From NCBI GenBank assembly GCA_002189105.1, contig NIOB01000006.1, positions 434,001 to 498,000 of the forward strand: a DNA stretch of 64,000 bases. Reading direction: 5' to 3'. The DNA is from Saccharibacillus soli (lineage in GTDB: Bacteria > Bacillota > Bacilli > Paenibacillales > Paenibacillaceae). The position numbers and the translations under genes are program-made. Below the pieces are notes generated by a model, which was given only the letters and a program-made list of their open reading frames with translations, searched no databases and was not told the DNA's origin. Below, one piece after another: positions 42,662 through 50,404 of the stretch (position 1 is the stretch's first letter; every line of letters starts with the position of its first letter).

Positions 42662-43021
42662 TTAGCCAAATAGATAGAGTCCAACCGCAAGAACAGCATA
42701 TATGACCGCTATAATCCCCGAGACCACATGCTCCCTGGTCTCCCGGATATACTTGAGATCAATGATCGCATTGAAGACGCAGATTAGAGCGAGCATGCCC
42801 AGCGTGGATGGAAGCGCACTCTGCTCGGGAAGTCGATACAGAAACAGCAGCGCCGGAACCAACAGCACAGCGGCAACTCCAGCATGAATCAGGTGATACC
42901 GCCACTGTAACTTTTTGTCGATAAATTCAACCTTGCCCTTCACGATGAACACCCGAAGCAGCAGTTGGATCAAGATCAGGGTGCTGACGAAAAATATGAA
43001 TGATTGGGTACGGTCCAGAAT
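42662..43021 (-). CDS. DUF4181-like membrane protein, probable non-AUG start
   Basis: A small protein with four hydrophobic segments, matching in size and layout the DUF4181 membrane family. No ATG exists in frame upstream of the first membrane segment. AAGGAG (43035-43030) lies 8 bases ahead of an ATT codon (43021) and 11 ahead of a CTG (43018), both in frame. A stop codon lies just upstream, so the start must be one of these or the TTG at 42973, which would remove most of the first membrane segment. ATT gives 119 residues; ATT starts are rare. Confidence 0.6.
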   Translation of the reverse strand: MLDRTQSFIFFVSTLILIQLLLRVFIVKGKVEFIDKKLQWRYHLIHAGVAAVLLVPALLFLYRLPEQSALPSTLGMLALICVFNAIIDLKYIRETREHVVSGIIAVIYAVLAVGLYLFG

Positions 43022-43259
43022 ATTTCACACTCCTTATGCTATGTTGAGGGGAATGGATCGGTTACTTGATAAACGCGGGGAGTGGGGGGAAGTTACGTAA
43101 ATTTTTATCTTTGCAGCGTTCAGCGATCCTGCATACTCCTTATTATTTTGGTTTTAGATAAATATTGAAAAACATCGGCAATATGGTTTCTGATTCGGGC
43201 TGTAGTCTGTACAATGGAAATAGCAAGCAAGCTAATTTGCGATCGATGAGGAGCCTACG

Positions 43260-44213
43260 ATGACTGATAAAGTAATACGTATCTTTAATATTGTAAACGC
43301 GATCCAGGCTAATCCCGGCATTTCCGCCGCTGACTTGGCGCTGAAGTGCGACACCACGATCCGTACGGTGTACCGGGATCTTGAGCTGCTGAGTTCAGTC
43401 ACTTCGCTCACTAATGAAGGACGCGGCAGCGGCTACCGTTTTATCGGGAAGTTCGCCATGTATCCGCTTGATTTTACGGAAGAAGAAGCACTGGCGCTCT
43501 CCCTACTTCCATCCATGTTGGATCGTGACAAGCGCCCACCTGGATTCGACACCGCTCATGACAAGATAATGGCGACACATCGCAAGGAAAAGTCCAGGCA
43601 GAGCGGCCTGCTGGAGAATATCGCGGATATTATTCAAATGGGAACGCCGGCCTATCGCCAGGAAGGACCTAATTATCTTCAACCGATTATCCAAGGTATT
43701 TTGGAGAAACGAACGATCGATACGGTCTATCATACGCAGTATCGCAACGAGACCACACGCCGCCCCATCGATCCCTATTATCTGATTCCACGTGAGCAGC
43801 GTTTTTATCTGGTGGGATATTGTCATCTCAAGCAGGCGATTCGCACGTTCCGAGTTAGCCGCTTCCATGAGATCGAGCTGAGCGACAACAACTTCGACCG
43901 TGGGGATTTTAACATTCGTCAGTATCTCAAGAATACGTGGTCGATTGAGCGCGGGGAGAAAAACATCCGATTTAAGGTGCGTTTTTCTCCCAATGTTGCC
44001 CGTTATATCAAGGAAGAAGAACTATTTGTACATCCCTGGATGAAGGATCTGCCAGACGGAAGTCTGCTGTTTGAAGTAACGGTCAATAACGAAAAAGAGT
44101 TCCTCAAATGGATTCAACAGTATGGACCGGATGCAGAAATTTTGGAGCCAGTGGCTGTACGTGAGCGGATGAAAGATCAGCTGGCCCGTTGGATGGAGCT
44201 GTACAAATCCTGA
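43260..44213 (+). CDS. HTH and WYL domain transcriptional regulator
   Basis: A 317-residue regulator. The N-terminal winged HTH of the DeoR/HTH_11 kind (ISAADLALKCDTTIRTVYRDLE, 43320-43385) is followed by a WYL domain (PIDPYYLIPREQRFYLVGYCH) and a WCX-type C-terminal part. WYL proteins often sense nucleic acids or small ligands and control stress or defence genes. GAGGAGCC precedes the start. Its promoter region has a decayed copy at about 46008-46060. Confidence 0.92.
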   Translation: MTDKVIRIFNIVNAIQANPGISAADLALKCDTTIRTVYRDLELLSSVTSLTNEGRGSGYRFIGKFAMYPLDFTEEEALALSLLPSMLDRDKRPPGFDTAHDKIMATHRKEKSRQSGLLENIADIIQMGTPAYRQEGPNYLQPIIQGILEKRTIDTVYHTQYRNETTRRPIDPYYLIPREQRFYLVGYCHLKQAIRTFRVSRFHEIELSDNNFDRGDFNIRQYLKNTWSIERGEKNIRFKVRFSPNVARYIKEEELFVHPWMKDLPDGSLLFEVTVNNEKEFLKWIQQYGPDAEILEPVAVRERMKDQLARWMELYKS

Positions 44214-44220
44214 AAAAGCA

Positions 44221-44253
44221 GCAAAGCCCTACCTTAATGGTGGGCTTTGTTTG
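44221..44253. terminator. Terminator after the WYL regulator gene
   Basis: GCAAAGCCC pairs with GGGCTTTGT, with an inner ACC/GGT; a T-rich tail follows. It lies between two convergent genes. Confidence 0.75.
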
Positions 44254-44266
44254 CGTAGAAGATCGA

Positions 44267-44920
44267 TCAAGCGAGCGAAGATAGATCCAGCAGCTGTCTG
44301 AGAGCAGCTAATGGGTAGTTTTTCGGATTTCCAGTCGAAAATACGATTTTGGCTGGACAATATTCCGGTTTGTTTCTCTCGAATTTAGCAAATGGATAGA
44401 TGAGACGAAACAGCTTCGCCGTATTAAAAGCGTCATCGATGGCGCAGTGCTGCGTACCGATGAAAGTGAGCTGTTCCTTCTCCAATGATGCAGCGAGTCC
44501 AAATCTCTGCTTGCATCCCGGCTCTTTTAGTTCGCTGTACATCAGCTGCAAGTCGTTGTAATTGCGAATCCAGCCCATATCCATGCCGTGTCTGTAACAT
44601 TCGTCAGTCAATTGCTGCCGGTCTCCATCACTCCAAGCGCAGAGATAATAATCTTCGCCCAACCATTTCTTAAATTCTTCAATCACTTGTTCAAAATGTG
44701 GAGCATCGGCAATATGAGCTTGCGTAATTCCGGTAAACGCTGTAGTTAGTGCAGAAAGTTGGGAATGGGAAGGGCGAACATACGAATGAAATAGATCGCT
44801 CATATGCAAGGTTCCTTCGTGATCGGTCGTTAACTCAATTGCTCCGATTTCCAGCGTTTCCGCCAGATGCTTTTTCGTTCGGAGCACAGTGAATTCCAAG
44901 TCAAGTACCACATATTTCAT
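44267..44920 (-). CDS. kapD: KapD-like DEDDh exonuclease
   Basis: A 217-residue 3'-5' exonuclease: D7-x-E9 (VLDLEFT), CAWSDGDR and the final HCAIDDAFNTA. It is a single domain, shorter than the KapD-like protein at 27.9-28.8 kb and without its acidic tail. KapD-family proteins have roles in sporulation control and RNA 3'-end trimming in bacilli. AAAGGAGAGGA precedes the start. No operon partner. Confidence 0.88.
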   Translation of the reverse strand: MKYVVLDLEFTVLRTKKHLAETLEIGAIELTTDHEGTLHMSDLFHSYVRPSHSQLSALTTAFTGITQAHIADAPHFEQVIEEFKKWLGEDYYLCAWSDGDRQQLTDECYRHGMDMGWIRNYNDLQLMYSELKEPGCKQRFGLAASLEKEQLTFIGTQHCAIDDAFNTAKLFRLIYPFAKFERNKPEYCPAKIVFSTGNPKNYPLAALRQLLDLSSLA

Positions 44921-45067
44921 CTGATCCTCTCCTTTCGTGCCCTATGCTTACAGAAGTGAAGTGACAGTGAGTTGTCTCGAACGTTTGTTTGGTGACAGAG
45001 GAGTGTCAGCACGGGTTTGTATACTCAAGGTAGGAGTTATTGAGATGTATCGAAAAGGAGAGAATAC

Positions 45068-45610
45068 ATGGAAAAGTTGAGAAGGCTCGATATAGGTAAT
45101 CGCCTGTTTTTCGGGAGTATGCTGCTGCTAGAGTCTGGTACATTATTGTGGTGGAATGGGTTTACAGCTTGGTGGAAAGTAATCGTGCTATTACTAATGA
45201 TGCTTATTGGCTTGTGCAACTTAGGTCCAGTAATAATTCGCTGGAAAATGAAGAAATTAAGAAGACGTCAAGAGAGAGCAGGTGGTGTTATCGCAGTTTG
45301 GAAAGAGAATTCAGATGAACTGGAAGAACGTTATCGTTCAGGTAGAAGAGGCAGTCCATCGAGATGGTATTGGAGAAATGCTAAGGACCTATGGAGCATC
45401 AACAATTTCGCAGTGATCCTTTTGGGTTGGATGCTCTTTTATCCTCCTTCGGATGATCCGAACAATTGGATGGCTCAAGTGAGTGGCGGATTTTCGATTC
45501 TAGCCGGCCTAAATGGTCTCTATGCGAGTGTCTGGAAAAGAAGCCGACGTGACATCAAGATCGAGGAGATCAGAAGTGAAACAAGAATAATGGAGTTGGA
45601 GAGAGAGTAA
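45068..45610 (+). CDS. Hypothetical membrane protein, 180 residues
   Basis: Four hydrophobic segments in two pairs (about residues 14-30, 36-56, 112-125 and 134-150) are separated by a highly basic loop (RWKMKKLRRRQER). The C terminus is charged. AAAGGAGAG precedes the ATG. The next gene is a second small membrane protein 48 bases on, so they likely form a unit. Family not recognised. Confidence 0.65.
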   Translation: MEKLRRLDIGNRLFFGSMLLLESGTLLWWNGFTAWWKVIVLLLMMLIGLCNLGPVIIRWKMKKLRRRQERAGGVIAVWKENSDELEERYRSGRRGSPSRWYWRNAKDLWSINNFAVILLGWMLFYPPSDDPNNWMAQVSGGFSILAGLNGLYASVWKRSRRDIKIEEIRSETRIMELERE

Positions 45611-45658
45611 AGGCAGATGGAAGGCGTCAAAACTTATAACATGTAAGGGGGACAAATC

Positions 45659-45922
45659 ATGCAAGAAGTTCGCTACCGATTGTTTATCGCTGCCCTGTTC
45701 TACACAATCTTGCCTACTTTAGGTTCATTAAGTATATGGGGGAATATTCTATCATTTTCCGTTGTCCTCACGACCGCGACGTATAGTTTGATTTCTGGGT
45801 TGGTAAGGTGGAAGCTAGTCAGGCAGGAGGAGCTACAGGAAAAGAAGCAAGCGACCCAGGGTTGGAGATCAACAAGAAGGATGAAGACGCATAAAAAAGT
45901 CAGAAGGCGGTCGAATCGTTAG
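45659..45922 (+). CDS. Hypothetical small membrane protein, 87 residues
   Basis: Two membrane segments are followed by a strongly basic tail (RRMKTHKKVRRRSNR). AAGGGGGACA precedes the ATG. It follows the 180-residue membrane protein gene in the same direction and may be a partner. Confidence 0.6.
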   Translation: MQEVRYRLFIAALFYTILPTLGSLSIWGNILSFSVVLTTATYSLISGLVRWKLVRQEELQEKKQATQGWRSTRRMKTHKKVRRRSNR

Positions 45923-46007
45923 GCTGTTGGAGAAGCAAATGGCAAATCCCACCTTTGCTGATCTTTTTGCAGAGGAAGAACCATTTTAGAAGAAGATTGA
46001 GAAATTT

Positions 46008-46060
46008 CGGCAATATCATTCCCAATTCCGCCCATAGCCAGTACAATGAGGATAGCAAGC
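46008..46060 (+). repeat. Decayed copy of the WYL regulator promoter region
   Basis: This 53-base stretch aligns without gaps to 43176-43228, just upstream of the WYL gene, with about 39 of 53 bases equal by eye. Shared blocks are CGGCAATAT, GTACAATG and ATAGCAAGC. No WYL coding sequence follows it. Confidence 0.55.
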
Positions 46061-46199
46061 ATGACCTAATGACCTACGACGTTAGACACTGTTGCAACAA
46101 CTGCTGCTCTTCGCAAATCCCCATGCGTCATTCGTTCTGCTTAGGACGATACGCTATCCCGACAGATTCCGGAAGCACCGGATCTTCCCTACCTTCCCA

Positions 46200-46440
46200 A
46201 CGAATCTGTTCTCATCAGGGAGTGACTGCATATGGCTTATATGACACGGGATACCATCCCAAGAAAGCTATCGCAGGCGAACGCCTTCCATGCCATATGA
46301 TTAGAGAGTATTTTCCTAATAATTATATCGTGTACGAAAAACCCTGGATCGTCGACAGCCACCTGACTATCTCATGATAATATATGAGTCGCCCAAGACA
46401 AATGACATTTCACCAACACGGTCGGCGTATTGGACATCAT
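46200..46440 (+). pseudogene. Possible remnant of a DJ-1/PfpI-type protein gene
   Basis: Frame 1 here reads YDTGYHPKKAIAGERLP, then IREYFPNNYIVYEKPWIVDS, HLTIS, two stop codons, and then SRPRQMTFH. This loosely resembles the C-terminal end of PfpI-like proteins (a V-D-G-x-L-I-T-S-R-x-P pattern) broken by stops. Low confidence; the whole 45923-46522 gap has no intact gene I can support and looks like decayed DNA at the island edge. Confidence 0.25.
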
Positions 46441-46522
46441 CCACCTATTGCTTTAAATGTACAATTATACCTTCAAAATTATAAATTTAAGAATGTAAGA
46501 AATTTAAGGAGATGAAAGTGTA

Positions 46523-47149
46523 GTGATCTTTTGCAGAGGCCTTGAGACGAGAAGGAAATTGAAAGAAGAATATGATTTGAAGCCAATCGCTCATGTTCGT
46601 CTACTAACTGGCCAGCAAAGGAGGAGCTGTACTGGAAATCTACTTACAGATAGTTATTATTGCTTCAGTTATAAGAAGCATAATGGCAAAGATGAAGGAG
46701 ATTTCTTATGTGGAGAACATGCTGCTACGAGTTTTCTTGAATTAACCGGACATAAGAAGATTCCTCTTTTTGATCCATTATCTCACCAAGGAACACTTAA
46801 AGCTGGTAAAAATATAGATTCAATTTCTTCTGCTGAAAAATGGAATCCTATAGCTAAACAGCTATACGATGCTATAAATTTGTTACTTATATGTTGGGGA
46901 AGTATGCCTGGTCAAGCTTTGAGGGATATTAGCGAAAAGCTTTTAAAGTATAAAAATTGTCCTCCATTTCCTAGTCAGATCAAGGCCGTAAATATCGTAA
47001 TTTCAAAAGATAAAAAAGAAAGAACTCTGAATCAGATGCTTGATGAATTAAGAATCCAGAATAAAAGTTTAAGACAATTTGACTTTTCTTTGCTAACCCA
47101 TGTATTAAAAGAAGAAAAAGTGGAGAAAACATTTTTCTTTAAGTATTAA
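46523..47149 (+). CDS. Hypothetical protein upstream of dptF
   Basis: A 208-residue protein I do not recognise, with AT-rich codon use unlike the chromosome to its left. Cys residues at SCTGN, YYCFSY and a CGEH motif in DFLCGEHAA could bind a metal such as zinc; the middle and C terminus are helical and basic. The start is GTG 46523 with AAGGAG 11 bases upstream. It ends 49 bases before dptF in the same direction, so it may be cotranscribed with the restriction genes. Confidence 0.62.
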   Translation: MIFCRGLETRRKLKEEYDLKPIAHVRLLTGQQRRSCTGNLLTDSYYCFSYKKHNGKDEGDFLCGEHAATSFLELTGHKKIPLFDPLSHQGTLKAGKNIDSISSAEKWNPIAKQLYDAINLLLICWGSMPGQALRDISEKLLKYKNCPPFPSQIKAVNIVISKDKKERTLNQMLDELRIQNKSLRQFDFSLLTHVLKEEKVEKTFFFKY

Positions 47150-47198
47150 ACAGTGAGCTTGTTTATTGCTTGAGAAAAGATGGAGGTATTTATAACTG

Positions 47199-48992
47199 AT
47201 GAAAGACCATCTCATCAACATCCTAAAACGTTGCAAACAATCATCCAAAGAAGCGGTCGAGAACCTCGAAAGCTTCAGCGATTTTAAACAATATATGCAT
47301 ATCCAACGCCCTGTAGAAGTTGAACTTGAACGACATATAAACGAAGCTCATATTTCTCCTGAACCGCGCTTGATTCTGGTCTGCGGCGGTGTAGGCGATG
47401 GCAAGTCCCACATCCTGTCGTACCTCAAAAACAAGCATTCTTTCTTGAATGACGAATCTATTTTTTATCTACATAACGATGCGACAGAAAGTTTTTCTCC
47501 AAAAAAGACTTCAATCGAAACGTTGGCAAAGGTACTGCAACCGTTCTCGGATGGAGGTTTGCAAGCTGGCAGCAAACAAAATATCGTACTGGCGATCAAT
47601 CTCGGTGCTTTGAACAACTTTATTGATTCAGAAGAAGGCAAAGCTTTTTCGAGGTTGAAGGCTTACGTGTATCAAAAGAAAATTTTGGAGTCAGTCATCG
47701 CTGACGAGAGCAGCCCCGACGACCATATCTTCCAATACGTCAACTTCAGCGACTATCATATGTATCAGTTGACGGCTGACGGACCGAAATCGAATTACAT
47801 CAAAGGCATTTTTCAAAAAGTCACGCGGCAAACCGAAGATAATCCTTTTTATCAAGCCTACTTGAGAGATCAGGAAGAAGACTCGGAGATCGCAGCGAAA
47901 AATCCGATTATGCAAAACTACGAACTGCTTCAGAACGAAGACGTCCAAGACAAGATTATTACGCTCCTCATTCAAGTCATGGTGAAAGAGAAGCTGATTA
48001 TCTCGACCCGGGCTTTGCTGGACTTTGTTTATAATCTGCTTGTTCCCTCCGTCATGGAGAATATGAGCCATAATCGAATCGTTGAATACGTACGCGAACA
48101 GGATTTTCAGGATTACGTCGCTTGTCTGCTTCCGTTCCAAATCTTCGAAAAGGTTGATGCGTCGGCGATCCATCAAGCGATCGATCGAATTAATCCGACT
48201 CGCATGCGTACGGAACAATTGGACCAGTTCCTGATCGAATTCAAATCGAATCGGGAAGGCGCGGGCCTTTTTGCGAATCATATTAGCATTACTCGATTGC
48301 CGTATTTCTCAAAGTCTTTGTTCCAGCAGTCGCCTTGGCGTAACGGGGATAACAAAGAGCAGGCATATAAACAACGTTTGATTAAACTTTTCGTGTATCT
48401 GTATTACTTCATTCCCAAAGAACCAAACCAATCGTTCGAAGACAAGACGTACGAACAATTTATGCGTTACCTGTTCTATTGGAACAAACACGAATTAAGA
48501 ATGCTTGCGCGTCTCTATCAGGAAGATATTCGAGATGCAATCTATAAATGGAACGGCGAAGCGAATAACGACCTGGTTTATGTACAAGTCGGCCAGCCCC
48601 AGACCCAATACTATGCGCTGCAAAAGTTGGAGATCGAGCCACATATCGAACGTGCTAATGCGCTCCCAGAAACGGAACTCTTCAAGTTTCTGACGATGAT
48701 GAAAATTCAGTTCAGAACCAAAGGAGCGAGCTATGCAGACGGTTCCGAAGTTCCAACGATCGACATCGATTATTCGTTGTATTCGCTGTTGATTCGGATC
48801 AAGCAAGGCTATCGTCCGAATAAGAAAGATAAGTTCCAATATATCAAGTTTGTCGAGTTTATCGATAAATTGAACAATGCCGGAACGCAAAAGAACGAAA
48901 TGGTGTTCGAGAGCAAACAATTCGGAAAGTCGACTCGTTACCGTTTGCAGTACGATGAGACATTCGATCAATATTCGTTTATGGAGACGTGA
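47199..48992 (+). CDS. dptF: DNA phosphorothioation-dependent restriction protein DptF
   Basis: A 597-residue cytoplasmic ATPase-like protein, the first component of the DptFGH (DndFGH) restriction set that attacks DNA lacking phosphorothioate marks. Walker A reads GGVGDGKSH at about residues 63-71. The rest is helical with conserved-looking acidic patches, as expected for the family (about 550-600 residues). A GGAGGT binding site precedes ATG 47199. It overlaps the next gene's start region and begins the dptFGH run. Confidence 0.9.
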   Translation: MKDHLINILKRCKQSSKEAVENLESFSDFKQYMHIQRPVEVELERHINEAHISPEPRLILVCGGVGDGKSHILSYLKNKHSFLNDESIFYLHNDATESFSPKKTSIETLAKVLQPFSDGGLQAGSKQNIVLAINLGALNNFIDSEEGKAFSRLKAYVYQKKILESVIADESSPDDHIFQYVNFSDYHMYQLTADGPKSNYIKGIFQKVTRQTEDNPFYQAYLRDQEEDSEIAAKNPIMQNYELLQNEDVQDKIITLLIQVMVKEKLIISTRALLDFVYNLLVPSVMENMSHNRIVEYVREQDFQDYVACLLPFQIFEKVDASAIHQAIDRINPTRMRTEQLDQFLIEFKSNREGAGLFANHISITRLPYFSKSLFQQSPWRNGDNKEQAYKQRLIKLFVYLYYFIPKEPNQSFEDKTYEQFMRYLFYWNKHELRMLARLYQEDIRDAIYKWNGEANNDLVYVQVGQPQTQYYALQKLEIEPHIERANALPETELFKFLTMMKIQFRTKGASYADGSEVPTIDIDYSLYSLLIRIKQGYRPNKKDKFQYIKFVEFIDKLNNAGTQKNEMVFESKQFGKSTRYRLQYDETFDQYSFMET

Positions 48993-48997
48993 AGCTA

Positions 48998-50404
48998 ATG
49001 AGTTATCACTTGAATCTTGAAGAAGTTCGCAAGCAGTTCAAGTTCGATTCTTCAATCAAGCACAATCCGAAGATCGATCTTGAATTTCTGCCTTATACTA
49101 CAAAGTTCAAAGAAACCCAGTACAATTTCCGCGAAGTAACAGGAGAGTTTGTGAGGCTGGTCGGACAGAAAAAGTTGCCGGAAGCCGTTGACGCCGAAAA
49201 ATTGTTGAATACAGCGTTGGATGCGATTCACTTCAACCAACCGAATCAACGCGGCGAATTCAGACAAATGATGAAGACGCTTTTTCTAGACGAAAATGAA
49301 CAGTTGTATTTGTTCCATCCGCAGACACTTTATTACATCAACACCGTGGAGAATGACAATAAGAGATTAGCTCTGTTTTTATACAATGTGCTCTGGAACC
49401 GGCAAGAAGCTTGGTCTGTCGATACTTCAGATCAAACTGATGCCGATTTAATGAGCAAGCTGTTGTTCCGTTCTTTGCCTGCCTTGATGGACGCGAAAGA
49501 GGGCAGTAAAAATTACGCGGTGATGCTGCCGGAAATCTCAGAATTGTTCATTCAAGATTTCCGATGGTTGGCTACCAAGAACGAGCTGTTTACGCAGCAA
49601 GTCGAGAAAGTGATTTCTTACTATTACTTCTTCTATGTCACTCAATTTGCGATCCGTAACGAAGCTTTATTCCAATCGAACGAACACGAGATCCTCCCAG
49701 TCTACTTTACTTTTGAAGAAGAAGAACGTTTGTCCAAAACAAGAGTGAGTTACGAGTACGGTTGGAGAAGCTTGGAGAAATCGGTCGGCCGGATCTTCTC
49801 TCATGTCAATCTGCTGAAAATGTTGAATTTTGCGAATGTTTCGCAAGAAGGAGAAACTTTACAAGTCCCGCTGTCTTACGAAGAAATCGCAAACCATATT
49901 CAGCAAATGAGTGAAGAAGAGCAACAAGTGCTGGAGCAACAGTTCGATCAACTGATCGAAGACTACGGGCAAAAACTATCCGGTGATAGCCGTTGGGCTT
50001 TGATGGGAACCGTTCCGGATCGTTACGAATTGCCCGCTTTGAATAAGATTTATCATCTATACCGAATGATCGATCATCAATTCAACCAGACTTCCCGCTC
50101 CAAACCTTACAACGAATATAAACAATGGTTTGTCCACTTCTGCCAAAAGACGTTTCTGAAATCTCGCGGCCGTTCGGGCAAAATGTTGATCTTAGATACC
50201 GATTATTTGTTGTTCCTGACCAAATTGATTATCAAAGACGAAGACAAAATCCGTCTGAAGCGATTGGTGGACGAGTTTGAGATTCGCGGAATCAAGTTTG
50301 ACCGAGACACGCTGGCCGCAATCGTCGATTACTTTGAAAAGCTAAATCTATTGGAGAAAAAAAGCGATAGTGGGGATGCTATATATGTCAAAGCATTTTT
50401 ATAA
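48998..50404 (+). CDS. dptG: DNA phosphorothioation-dependent restriction protein DptG
   Basis: A 468-residue protein, middle member of the dptFGH set. It has no catalytic motif I can name; it is acidic, helical, with an N-terminal part starting MSYHLNLEEVRKQFKF. Identification rests on size, on position between dptF and dptH and on the nearby dnd genes. ATG 48998 with GGAG 11 bases upstream is preferred to an in-frame GTG at 48989. Its end overlaps the dptH start by 20 bases. Confidence 0.86.
   Translation: MSYHLNLEEVRKQFKFDSSIKHNPKIDLEFLPYTTKFKETQYNFREVTGEFVRLVGQKKLPEAVDAEKLLNTALDAIHFNQPNQRGEFRQMMKTLFLDENEQLYLFHPQTLYYINTVENDNKRLALFLYNVLWNRQEAWSVDTSDQTDADLMSKLLFRSLPALMDAKEGSKNYAVMLPEISELFIQDFRWLATKNELFTQQVEKVISYYYFFYVTQFAIRNEALFQSNEHEILPVYFTFEEEERLSKTRVSYEYGWRSLEKSVGRIFSHVNLLKMLNFANVSQEGETLQVPLSYEEIANHIQQMSEEEQQVLEQQFDQLIEDYGQKLSGDSRWALMGTVPDRYELPALNKIYHLYRMIDHQFNQTSRSKPYNEYKQWFVHFCQKTFLKSRGRSGKMLILDTDYLLFLTKLIIKDEDKIRLKRLVDEFEIRGIKFDRDTLAAIVDYFEKLNLLEKKSDSGDAIYVKAFL

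Noticed and set aside
45955-46377. A 140-codon gene at the island edge
   Set aside because: Odd composition, no binding site, and it starts within the decayed promoter copy; only its end recalls a broken PfpI-like protein.
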